64,000 nucleotides of DNA, from contig NZ_FQUQ01000007.1 in assembly GCF_900129215.1 (NCBI RefSeq), positions 124,001-188,000 on the forward strand. Reading direction: 5' to 3'. The stretch comes from Pedobacter caeni. Its GTDB lineage: Bacteria; Bacteroidota; Bacteroidia; Sphingobacteriales; Sphingobacteriaceae. Positions 26,259 to 33,493 of the stretch are shown one piece after another; within the stretch, counting starts at the first letter, position 1, and the number at the start of each line of letters is the position of its first letter. A program made the translations under genes and the position numbers. The notes under the pieces were generated by a model. It saw nothing but the letters and a program-made list of their open reading frames with translations, was not told the DNA's origin and did no database searches.

Positions 26259-27098
26259 TTAAAGCTGACTGGAATTAAAGGTATCCCCTTGTTTGATGTC
26301 GCCGGATTCAAAACCTTTCTTAAACCAGAACATTCGCTGAGCAGAGGTTCCATGTGTAAAAGCATCAGGCACAACTTCTCCCTGGGCTTGCTTTTGCAGT
26401 TTATCGTCGCCGATCGCATTTGCAGCAGTCAAAGCTTCATCAATGTCTCCTTCTTCCAGTCTGAAATCTTTTAAATTTTGTGCGTGATTAGCCCAAAGTC
26501 CGGCAAAGAAATCTGCCTGCAGCTCCAGTTTAACAGATAAACGGTTGTATTCTTTTTCACTGATCTGCCCCCTCATCCGCTGCATTTTTTCTGAGATGCC
26601 AAGCAGGTTCTGGACATGATGTCCTACTTCATGGGCAATGACATAAGCCTGGGCAAAATCACCCGCAGCTCCAAAACGGTTTTGTAAATCCTGATAGAAA
26701 CTCAGGTCGATATATATTTTATGATCTCCGGGGCAATAAAATGGTCCTACTGCAGCGCTGGCATTTCCACAAGCTGAAGAGACACTATTTGTAAACAATC
26801 TCATGACTGGCTTCTCGTAAGTTTTGCCCATCTCAGCAAATTGCTGTTCCCAAACCAGATTCGTAGATTGCAATACACCATTTACGAACTTCCCTTCTGC
26901 ATCTGTGGGATCACCTTTTTTTATCTCTTGCTGCCCGACTCCTTCCAGTGGCAACTGACTAACTAATCCGGTCAGGTCCTGCCCAAAAAACAGTCCAACG
27001 ACCACAACCAGGATACCTATTCCACCACCGATCATCCCACCGCTAGGTTTACCCCGTCCATCTTCAATATTTCCACTTCCTTTACCGAACCACTGCAT
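26259..27098 (-). CDS. YpfJ/KPN_02809-family neutral zinc metallopeptidase
   Basis: A 279-residue membrane-anchored protein: a short cytoplasmic N-terminus (MQWFGKGSGNIEDGRG), one transmembrane helix (about 25-45, glycine/valine-rich), then the zinc peptidase domain with HEVGHHVQNLLG and the downstream QADFFAGLWAN motif (third ligand region). The typical FCPGDxxIYxD block is seen as YCPGDHKIYIDLSF. Family members are predicted zincins of unknown substrate. A perfect inverted repeat sits directly upstream of the start codon (27104-27161) and may control translation or transcription. Confidence 0.9.
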   Translation of the reverse strand: MQWFGKGSGNIEDGRGKPSGGMIGGGIGILVVVVGLFFGQDLTGLVSQLPLEGVGQQEIKKGDPTDAEGKFVNGVLQSTNLVWEQQFAEMGKTYEKPVMRLFTNSVSSACGNASAAVGPFYCPGDHKIYIDLSFYQDLQNRFGAAGDFAQAYVIAHEVGHHVQNLLGISEKMQRMRGQISEKEYNRLSVKLELQADFFAGLWANHAQNLKDFRLEEGDIDEALTAANAIGDDKLQKQAQGEVVPDAFTHGTSAQRMFWFKKGFESGDIKQGDTFNSSQL

Positions 27099-27103
27099 AT
27101 AAA

Positions 27104-27161
27104 TTTCGTTTAAATTGGTTTACAAAAATCTGGGACAATTGTTATACCAATTTAAACGAAA
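27104..27161. repeat. Perfect 16-bp inverted repeat between gltX and the zinc peptidase gene
   Basis: TTTCGTTTAAATTGGT (27104-27119) and ACCAATTTAAACGAAA (27146-27161) are separated by 26 bases. On the minus strand the second arm ends five bases before the peptidase ATG, so in RNA the hairpin would cover the ribosome-binding region. It lacks a GC-rich stem or a clean T run, so it is not a typical terminator, although it lies just after gltX. Confidence 0.6.
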
Positions 27162-27170
27162 AATCCCGGA

Positions 27171-28679
27171 TTATTCAAATGCAGTTAATGCATTCTTTAT
27201 TCTTTGGGTCGTTTCTTCAGCACCTAATGCAACCGCAATATCGAATACCCCAGGTCCGAATTTACCGCCAACCAACATGATTCTAAATGGTAGCATCAGC
27301 TCTCCTGGCTTGAAATTATGCGCTGTAGCGAGCTCTTTGAACTTTTCTTCCAGTTCCACTGCTGACAAACCTTCGGAAATCAATGCGGTGTATTCGTTAA
27401 AAAACACTCCTTTTTCTACGGTCCATTTTGGCTTTACCGCAGGTAAATCATATTCCTGAGGGGCAATAAAAAAATATGCACTTTGTGGAATAAAGTCTGT
27501 TAACAGGTGGCAACGATCTTTAATCAGGTCAATGACCTTCCCAAGATAGGCATCGTCTTTAATCTCTGTCCCCTGAGCAGCAAAAGCATCTTTTACGATG
27601 GGTAATAGCTGCATGGCGTCACTCTGTTTAATCCATTCGTGGTTGTACCATTTGGCTTTTTCAAAGTCGAACTTTGCGCCTGCTTTACTGATACGTTCTA
27701 CAGAGAATTTCTCTATTAAATCGGCCATAGAGAAGATTTCCTGGTCCGTTCCGTCATTCCAGCCCAGCATGGCCAATAAATTCACAAAAGCTTCCGGCAT
27801 AAAGCCAAGCTCCTTAAATCCTTTAGTAAGATCTCCGGTTTTAGGATCAGTCCAGTTTTGCGCGTAAACAGGGAACCCAAGGCGGTCACCATCACGTTTG
27901 CTCAACTTTCCATTTCCATCAGGTTTCAGGATTAAAGGTAAATGTACCCATTGAGGCATCACATCTTCCCAGCCCAGGTACCTCCAGAGTAAAATATGTA
28001 TCGGAGCAGATGGCAACCATTCTTCACCTCTGAAGATGTGACTGATTTCCATCGCTTTATCATCAGCAACAACAGCCAGATGGTAAGTTGGCATTCCATC
28101 TGCTTTTAGTAAAACCTTATCGTCAACAAGATTGGTATCAAAACTAACATGACCTCTGATCAGATCCGTGAAGGAAACCAATTCGTTTGCAGGCATTTTT
28201 ATCCGCACAACATGAGGGGTATTTGCTGCTAAAAGTGCCGCAACTTCCGCCTCAGTTAAAGTCAGTGAGTTCCTCATTTCTCCACGGGTAGCCAATCCAT
28301 AAGTAAAATTAGGGATCTCTTTACGTTTGGTATCCAGCTCTTCCGGGGTATCGAAAGCGTAATAAGCATAGCCATCAGCAATCAGCTGGTCTGCATATTG
28401 TTTGTAAGTAGATTTACGCTCGCTCTGACGATAGGGCTCAAAAGCACCTCCTGCCTGCGGACTTTCATCGGGCGACATGCCACACCATTTCAGACAAGAA
28501 ACAATGTACTCTTCTGCACCTTCTACAAAGCGCGTCTGATCGGTATCTTCTACCCTTAAGACAAAAGTTCCATTGTGTTTCTTAGCGAACAAATAATTAA
28601 ACAAAGCGGTACGTACACCACCCAAATGCAACCCGCCTGTTGGGCTGGGGGCAAATCTTACTCTTACTTTCTTTTCCAT
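27171..28679 (-). CDS. gltX: Glutamate--tRNA ligase
   Basis: A 502-residue class I synthetase with the HIGH-equivalent PTGGLHLGG, KMSKS-equivalent KLSKRDGD, and the GluRS segment RVEDTDQTRF. A C-terminal helical anticodon-binding domain follows. It charges tRNA-Glu. The start at 28679 (MEKKVRVRF) is favoured over an in-frame upstream codon because the family begins here and a -7-like element (28692-28699) lies just before it. Together with glnS in the same window, glutamate and glutamine tRNAs have separate enzymes. Confidence 0.96.
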   Translation of the reverse strand: MEKKVRVRFAPSPTGGLHLGGVRTALFNYLFAKKHNGTFVLRVEDTDQTRFVEGAEEYIVSCLKWCGMSPDESPQAGGAFEPYRQSERKSTYKQYADQLIADGYAYYAFDTPEELDTKRKEIPNFTYGLATRGEMRNSLTLTEAEVAALLAANTPHVVRIKMPANELVSFTDLIRGHVSFDTNLVDDKVLLKADGMPTYHLAVVADDKAMEISHIFRGEEWLPSAPIHILLWRYLGWEDVMPQWVHLPLILKPDGNGKLSKRDGDRLGFPVYAQNWTDPKTGDLTKGFKELGFMPEAFVNLLAMLGWNDGTDQEIFSMADLIEKFSVERISKAGAKFDFEKAKWYNHEWIKQSDAMQLLPIVKDAFAAQGTEIKDDAYLGKVIDLIKDRCHLLTDFIPQSAYFFIAPQEYDLPAVKPKWTVEKGVFFNEYTALISEGLSAVELEEKFKELATAHNFKPGELMLPFRIMLVGGKFGPGVFDIAVALGAEETTQRIKNALTAFE

Positions 28680-28691
28680 AATTACGATTTG

Positions 28692-28699
28692 CAAAGATA
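28692..28699 (-). promoter_or_regulatory. Possible -7 element of gltX
   Basis: The minus strand reads TATCTTTG, matching TAnnTTTG, 12 bases before the ATG at 28679. A -33 TTG at standard distance is missing; if real, the mRNA leader is only a few bases long. Confidence 0.35.
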
Positions 28700-28769
28700 T
28701 ATTTTTTACCGCGTTACCTTTCTATTCATCAATCTTTGAATGCTATTTTGTAATTTGCCCTCATAACTT

Positions 28770-29987
28770 ATGAATCCATACGAAAAAAAACGCCGCTGGA
28801 AATTCTTCTTACTCTTCTTTGCCATCGTGATTGGCACTGCATCTGTTTTATATAGCGACTTTTTTGTAAAAAAAATGGAACGTGAAGAGCGGATGCAATT
28901 TCAGCTATATGTAAAAGTAACGGAGAAGACTATGGCGATGTACGATGATGAGAATACAACAGACCTCATCGACCTGATTCGTACCAATACCAAATTACCG
29001 ATCATCATCGTCGGTTCGGAAGGGAATATCCTTACTTATCAGGGCCTGGACTCTACCAAAACCAATTATGATCTTCAAAAAAAAGATGGAAGAATCTATG
29101 ATCCGGCTTATTTTGTCAGGGAACTGAACACCATGAAGGAACAACATCCCCCTACTCCGATTATAGGCCTGGATGGCAGCAGGTGGTATATTTATTATAA
29201 AGACTCTCCCACATTAACCCAGCTACGCTATTTCCCCTACATACAGTTAGGCGTTATCGGCTTATTCTTACTTACAGCTTATGTAGCTTTCAGCTCAGCA
29301 AGAAAGGCCGAACAGGATCAGGTATGGGTGGGGATGGCCAAAGAAACAGCGCATCAGCTGGGAACCCCGATTTCTTCCCTCATGGCCTGGGTAGAATTGA
29401 TGAAATCCCGTTTTAATGCAGAGGACGATCCACTGATAGCCGAAATGGAGAATGACATCAAGCGACTCGAGGTCATTACGGACCGCTTTTCTAAAATCGG
29501 CTCCAAACCTATGGTAGAAGATCATGTGGTTTATACTGTGATCTATAATTTTGTAGAATACTTCAAACTTCGCACCTCAGATAAGATCATCTTCACCATT
29601 ACCGGAGATGAACAGGTCCGGGCATTACTCAATGTCCCTCTTTTCGATTGGGTAATTGAGAATCTGTTAAAAAATGCAGCAAATGCCATTGAGAATGAAG
29701 GATCAATTACCATTAACATCATTGAAAACCTCACTAAAGAGGAAGTATTTATTGATGTGACAGATACCGGAAGGGGCATTGCCAGATCAAAATTTGATGC
29801 CGTATTTCAACCTGGATATACCACAAGAAAGCGCGGCTGGGGTCTGGGACTATCCCTGACTAAAAGGATTATCGAAAATTATCATAACGGACAGATCTTT
29901 GTCAAAGATTCCGAACTGGAAAAAGGGACAACTTTCCGAATCATCTTAAAAAGCAGCATTACCTATGAACCGACCTCAAACACATGA
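28770..29987 (+). CDS. Membrane sensor histidine kinase
   Basis: A 405-residue kinase with transmembrane helix 1 (about 10-28), a periplasmic domain of about 125 residues, helix 2 (about 155-174), a short linker, HisKA with the phosphoacceptor His in ETAHQLGTPISS, and a HATPase domain (NLLKNAANAIE, DTGRGI, GWGLGLSLTKR). There is no HAMP domain or cognate regulator nearby. The C-terminus overlaps the DinB-family gene by 23 bases, so translation is probably coupled. It is divergent from gltX. The signal is unknown. Confidence 0.9.
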   Translation: MNPYEKKRRWKFFLLFFAIVIGTASVLYSDFFVKKMEREERMQFQLYVKVTEKTMAMYDDENTTDLIDLIRTNTKLPIIIVGSEGNILTYQGLDSTKTNYDLQKKDGRIYDPAYFVRELNTMKEQHPPTPIIGLDGSRWYIYYKDSPTLTQLRYFPYIQLGVIGLFLLTAYVAFSSARKAEQDQVWVGMAKETAHQLGTPISSLMAWVELMKSRFNAEDDPLIAEMENDIKRLEVITDRFSKIGSKPMVEDHVVYTVIYNFVEYFKLRTSDKIIFTITGDEQVRALLNVPLFDWVIENLLKNAANAIENEGSITINIIENLTKEEVFIDVTDTGRGIARSKFDAVFQPGYTTRKRGWGLGLSLTKRIIENYHNGQIFVKDSELEKGTTFRIILKSSITYEPTSNT

Positions 29988-30471
29988 GTATCCCGCATGG
30001 GCGGAAACTTACATCAGTAAAGTCTCAGGAGATGATATTCTGGGAATATTAGAAAAGCAAGCCACAGAATTCCCTGACTTTCTTAATGACCTGATTGAAA
30101 AAGCTGATTATGCTTACCAGCCTGGCAAATGGACGGTTAAAGAAATGGCCGGACATATTATTGATACAGAACGGATTCTTGTTTATCGTTTAACCTGTTT
30201 TGCCAGGGCAGAACAACATGCTTTACCCGGTTTTGACGAGGATGATTATGTTGCAAATGCGCATTTTTCTGACCGTAGCCTGCTTAGCCTCTCAGAAGAA
30301 TTCTCCTTACTCAGAAAAGCAAATATGTACCTCTTTAAATCCCTGAACGAGCATGAACTGGACAGAAGCGGAACGGCTTCAGATCGTCAGATTTCCGTAA
30401 GGGCACTTTTATTTGTGATCGCGGGTCACCTGATGCACCACATTATGATTCTTAAAGAAAGGTATATCTGA
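29965..30471 (+). CDS. DinB/YfiT-family putative metal-dependent protein
   Basis: A 168-residue four-helix-bundle protein. The three-histidine metal site of the DinB superfamily is visible: His in EMAGHIIDTER and two in GHLMHHIMILKERY. Members act as thiol- or metal-dependent transferases (for example bacillithiol transferases) or are uncharacterised; sequence alone does not say which. It overlaps the kinase gene by 23 bases and the thioesterase gene by one base (TGATG), forming a three-gene operon. Confidence 0.85.
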   Translation: MNRPQTHEYPAWAETYISKVSGDDILGILEKQATEFPDFLNDLIEKADYAYQPGKWTVKEMAGHIIDTERILVYRLTCFARAEQHALPGFDEDDYVANAHFSDRSLLSLSEEFSLLRKANMYLFKSLNEHELDRSGTASDRQISVRALLFVIAGHLMHHIMILKERYI

Positions 30472-30896
30472 TGTGGTTCTCAGCATTTACCCCGACACAA
30501 CTAAACGACCGGCCAAAAAATCATTTGGGAGGCCTGCTGGACATACAATTTACAGAAGTTGGCCCTGACTTCTTAACGGCTACCATGCCTGTGGATGAAC
30601 GGACACATCAACCTGCCGGAATTCTTCACGGAGGCGCCTCTGTGGTACTCGCAGAAACACTTGGAAGCATCGCTTCCTACATGTGCATCGATCCGGAAAA
30701 ATATCAGGCTGTAGGCCTGGAAATTAATGCCAACCATTTAAGGCCCGTCAAAAGCGGTCTGGTTACCGGAATTTGTAAGCCCTTACATATTGGGGCAAAA
30801 ACCCATGTCTGGGAAATTAAAATCTATAATGACAAGGGAAAAATGAATTGCATCAGCCGTTTAACAGTTGCCGTAATTTCAAAACCTCAAGGATAA
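30471..30896 (+). CDS. Hotdog-fold acyl-CoA thioesterase (PaaI/YdiI-like)
   Basis: A 141-residue hotdog thioesterase with the typical HQPAGILHGGASVVLAETLGS helix, in which the Glu (LAETLG) is the expected catalytic acid of YdiI/MenI-type enzymes. C-terminal strands contain HVWEIKIYN. E. coli YdiI hydrolyses 1,4-dihydroxy-2-naphthoyl-CoA in menaquinone synthesis; Bacteroidota use menaquinone, but no other men gene is here, so the substrate is open. It is the last gene of the kinase-DinB-thioesterase operon, followed by a terminator. Confidence 0.87.
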   Translation: MWFSAFTPTQLNDRPKNHLGGLLDIQFTEVGPDFLTATMPVDERTHQPAGILHGGASVVLAETLGSIASYMCIDPEKYQAVGLEINANHLRPVKSGLVTGICKPLHIGAKTHVWEIKIYNDKGKMNCISRLTVAVISKPQG

Positions 30897-30917
30897 AACC
30901 GGAAAATCCGGTTTTAT
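30893..30917 (+). terminator. Terminator after the thioesterase gene
   Basis: AAAACCGG (30895-30902) pairs with CCGGTTTT (30908-30915) around AAAAT, starting at the stop codon. The stem extends by A-T pairs and ends in T-rich DNA. Confidence 0.8.
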
Positions 30918-31121
30918 TGTAATTTATTTTATATCTTTTTTTGCTCAAATTATTGTGCCAGATCTCTCCTGATTGCCATTTAAGCCCTTACCTCTCTTTC
31001 TTTTTAAGCCTAAATTCTTTTTTTTTCAAAAGGCCTGTAACCTGATTGATTCTCATGTGGTCATAGCTTACAGAACATCAGTTCAGATAAACGGATCTTT
31101 AACAATTAAATAGAAAATAAA

Positions 31122-31481
31122 ATGGGACCAGAAGTAATCGTACCGGTAACAATGTTTGTATGTACCACTGCCTTAGTGTTCGGCCTTAGGTACATGTCTA
31201 ATAAAGAAAAGATGGCAATGATTGAACGTGGTTTGGAACCTAGCTTCAAACCAAGGGCCAGTGCCCCGAAACCTTTCGTCAGCTTAAAATTTGGCTTACT
31301 GTTGGTCGGTTTAGGCTTAGGCTTATTGATTGCACTCTTCACAGTAAGAGCAACAGGTTTAGATGATGATGAAGGAGTTGCAGTTTATTTTGGATGCCTG
31401 AGCATCTGTGGAGGTTTAGGATTAATCCTATCTTATGTAGTAGAGAAGAACTGGTTGGACAAACAAAAAGACCTCAACTAG
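31122..31481 (+). CDS. Small membrane protein, DUF6249-like
   Basis: A 119-residue protein with one N-terminal membrane helix (about 5-24), a conserved-looking cytoplasmic stretch NKEKMAMIERGLEP, a second helix (about 63-83), and a third (about 94-112). This matches small DUF6249-type proteins that in many Bacteroidota sit next to an ECF sigma factor, as here, with the sigma gene 58 bases downstream. A role linked to that sigma factor is inferred from position only. Confidence 0.68.
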   Translation: MGPEVIVPVTMFVCTTALVFGLRYMSNKEKMAMIERGLEPSFKPRASAPKPFVSLKFGLLLVGLGLGLLIALFTVRATGLDDDEGVAVYFGCLSICGGLGLILSYVVEKNWLDKQKDLN

Positions 31482-31516
31482 CTTTCTCCTTAACAAACCT
31501 ACAAACCTCTCTAAAA

Positions 31517-31530
31517 AAGACGCGCGTCTT
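31517..31530. promoter_or_regulatory. Perfect 14-bp palindrome before the ECF sigma gene
   Basis: AAGACGCGCGTCTT is fully self-complementary and lies nine bases before the ATG at 31540, flanked by A runs. It is unusually GC-rich for this intergenic DNA and could be an operator or a short hairpin over the ribosome-binding site. Confidence 0.4.
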
Positions 31531-31539
31531 AAAAAATAT

Positions 31540-32121
31540 ATGCAGCAAAAGCAATCGGATATCGATTTAATTACTGAAGTCCTGGCAGGCAATACCTCGG
31601 TATACTCCGAATTGGTAAAACGTCATCAGCGCTTTGTATTTACATTGGCCATGCGTTTCTCCAAGAACAGAGAAGATGCAGAAGAGATTGCACAGGATTG
31701 TTTCATTAAAGCCTACCGTGCCCTGGGAACTTATAAACAAACCGCCAAATTTTCTACCTGGTTGTATACCATCACTTATACCACTTCCATGAGTTTCTTA
31801 CGCAAGAAACGTGTGGATGTACAATCTATTGATGCTGAGGACAGCCTCATTCAACTGGAAAATCACATTTCCGACTTTAACGCAGACAGCGTTGAAAAAA
31901 AATCGGGATATGTATACCTTAATCAGGCGATAGCCTTATTATCTGCTGATGATGCGAGCATCATTACCTTATTTTACCAGGGAGAACAAAGCCTGGAAGA
32001 AATCGGGAAAGCCCTGAAGATGGAAAGTAATACCGTGAAAGTAAAATTACATCGCGCCAGGATCAGGTTAAAAGAGAAATTACAATATTTGTTAAAAGAT
32101 GAAGTAAAGGAGTTATTATGA
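31540..32121 (+). CDS. ECF-type RNA polymerase sigma-70 factor
   Basis: A 193-residue sigma factor with region 2 (VKRHQRFVFTLAMRF, EDAEEIAQDCFIKAYRAL, FSTWLYTITYTTSMSFLRKKR) and region 4 (LLSADDASIITLFYQGEQSLEEIGKAL, then a helix-turn-helix). It overlaps its downstream partner gene by four bases (ATGA). It resembles the group widespread in Bacteroidota with a cytoplasmic-membrane anti-sigma partner. The regulon is not visible here. Confidence 0.93.
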   Translation: MQQKQSDIDLITEVLAGNTSVYSELVKRHQRFVFTLAMRFSKNREDAEEIAQDCFIKAYRALGTYKQTAKFSTWLYTITYTTSMSFLRKKRVDVQSIDAEDSLIQLENHISDFNADSVEKKSGYVYLNQAIALLSADDASIITLFYQGEQSLEEIGKALKMESNTVKVKLHRARIRLKEKLQYLLKDEVKELL

Positions 32122-32603
32122 TAACGATGGAAGAAGAAATCTGGGATTATATTGATGGCAACAGCAGCCCTGAGCAGGCCCTTGCCATACAGGCTAAAAT
32201 AGCCAATGACCCCGCTTACAGTTCTTTATACGAAGAGCTTCTTGCAATTAATGACCAGATGAACGGGCTTGATCTTGAGGAACCTTCTATGTCCTTCACC
32301 AGAAACGTGATGGACCAGGTAAAACTGGAAATCGCCCCCGTATCCCTGAAAACAAAGGTAGATACACGGATCATTTATGGCATTGCTGCATTTTTTATCC
32401 TTGCCATAGTCTCCATACTCGGCTATGTACTGAGCAACACGACCTTTACTTTCCCGGAAATGAAATTTAACATGGGCTTCCAGATGGAGCAAATTGACTT
32501 CGGAAAGTATGTAAGTCCTACATTTATAAAGATATTCCTTTTTGTGGACCTGTTACTGGCCCTGGCCTTTCTGGACAGCTACCTAAGGCGCAAAAGAGCC
32601 TAA
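32118..32603 (+). CDS. Putative membrane anti-sigma factor
   Basis: A 161-residue protein with an N-terminal soluble domain (about 1-70: EEEIWDYIDGNSSPEQALAI), like the anti-sigma domains of Bacteroidota but without zinc-binding Cys/His residues. Two membrane helices follow (about 83-105 and 137-154), and the tail is short and basic (LRRKRA). Translational overlap with the ECF sigma gene supports the role. It would hold the sigma factor at the membrane. A strong terminator follows. Confidence 0.7.
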   Translation: MITMEEEIWDYIDGNSSPEQALAIQAKIANDPAYSSLYEELLAINDQMNGLDLEEPSMSFTRNVMDQVKLEIAPVSLKTKVDTRIIYGIAAFFILAIVSILGYVLSNTTFTFPEMKFNMGFQMEQIDFGKYVSPTFIKIFLFVDLLLALAFLDSYLRRKRA

Positions 32604-32622
32604 GCAAAATCAGCTTAAATAC

Positions 32623-32653
32623 AAAAGGCCCGGTAAATGATACCGGGCCTTTT
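32623..32653. terminator. Bidirectional terminator
   Basis: A perfect 13-bp stem of AAAAGGCCCGGTA (32623-32635) and TACCGGGCCTTTT (32641-32653) with a five-base loop. It lies between the anti-sigma gene and the convergent DUF2911 gene. Confidence 0.92.
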
Positions 32654-32670
32654 ACATATTTTATATTTTT

Positions 32671-33225
32671 CTATTTGACAGTTACCGGAAGTTCAACTAC
32701 CGTTTTATCCCATGCAATCACCAGGTTAGCCCCTTCAGATTGAGGTGTAAAAGTCATAGACAGGGCTTCTACCGGCTGAGGTAATGTTTTAACAGGCACC
32801 TCTACCCTTACCACGTCTTTTGCTTCATTGTAGGTATAAGCACCCCAACGATCGGTTTGCTTATTAACGATCATTACCCATTTGTCTTTTTCCGGAATGG
32901 CATATAAGCTATAAGTACCTGCCTTAATCTTTTTTCCGCCAATCACTACATTTTTGAAGAATTTGATTTCGGTACATTCATTCGCTCCTAATCTCCATAT
33001 CTTTCCATATTGTTCCAATACACCAAAGATTTCACGTCCTTTTCTGCTTGGTCTGGAATAAACTACTTTAATTGAAGGGCTGGAATCATCTTTTACTTTT
33101 GCCGCATTTAAGGGGAAATAAACGATGTCTGCCGGACTCGGGTCTAATGCCGGAAGTTTCATCTCCTGTGCCTGGGCAAAGGTAGAAATCAAGGCAAAAA
33201 CAGCTATAAAGCTTAGTTTTTTCAT
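32671..33225 (-). CDS. DUF2911-family exported protein
   Basis: A 184-residue protein with a signal peptide ending ALISTFAQAQ. The body is a single beta-rich domain with the family's segments: VVYSRPSRKGREIFG, WRLGANECTEIKFFKNV, AGTYSLYAIPEKDKWVMIVN and WGAYTYNEAKDVVRV. The function of DUF2911 is unknown; it is common in Bacteroidota and predicted periplasmic. It lies 30 bases after a 60-residue membrane protein gene and is probably co-transcribed with it. Confidence 0.85.
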   Translation of the reverse strand: MKKLSFIAVFALISTFAQAQEMKLPALDPSPADIVYFPLNAAKVKDDSSPSIKVVYSRPSRKGREIFGVLEQYGKIWRLGANECTEIKFFKNVVIGGKKIKAGTYSLYAIPEKDKWVMIVNKQTDRWGAYTYNEAKDVVRVEVPVKTLPQPVEALSMTFTPQSEGANLVIAWDKTVVELPVTVK

Positions 33226-33255
33226 TAAAAAAAAGAGTTATACGATAACCGGGAA

Positions 33256-33438
33256 TTAATATTCGCGTCCTTTAACAATACCATTTAAGAAAATAGCACC
33301 GAAAATAAATCCGATAATACCTCCTAAAACAGACCATAGAAAGCCGCCTGAGATTATTGCTGCAGTCAAAATGCCGAAAACCAGGCCTAAAACGTAATAA
33401 ACCCAATCAAAACTGTTGTTCTCTTCTTGTTTAGTCAT
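33256..33438 (-). CDS. Small hypothetical membrane protein
   Basis: Sixty residues: a charged N-terminus (MTKQEENNSFDW) and two closely spaced glycine-rich hydrophobic segments (YYVLGLVFGILTAAIISGGF and SVLGGIIGFIFGAIFL), ending in VKGREY. No family is recognised. A good Bacteroidota promoter lies immediately upstream (33458-33491), supporting a real gene. It is followed by the DUF2911 gene after 30 bases. Confidence 0.65.
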   Translation of the reverse strand: MTKQEENNSFDWVYYVLGLVFGILTAAIISGGFLWSVLGGIIGFIFGAIFLNGIVKGREY

Positions 33439-33457
33439 CTTTTTAATACTTAGGCCC

Positions 33458-33491
33458 CAAAGATATTGATTTATTTCAAAATAGAAAGCAA
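33458..33491 (-). promoter_or_regulatory. Promoter of the small membrane protein / DUF2911 operon
   Basis: On the minus strand, TTG (33491-33489), a spacer of 23 bases and TATCTTTG (33465-33458) fit the Bacteroidota consensus. The -7 box ends 19 bases before the ATG at 33438. Confidence 0.5.
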
Positions 33492-33493
33492 CA

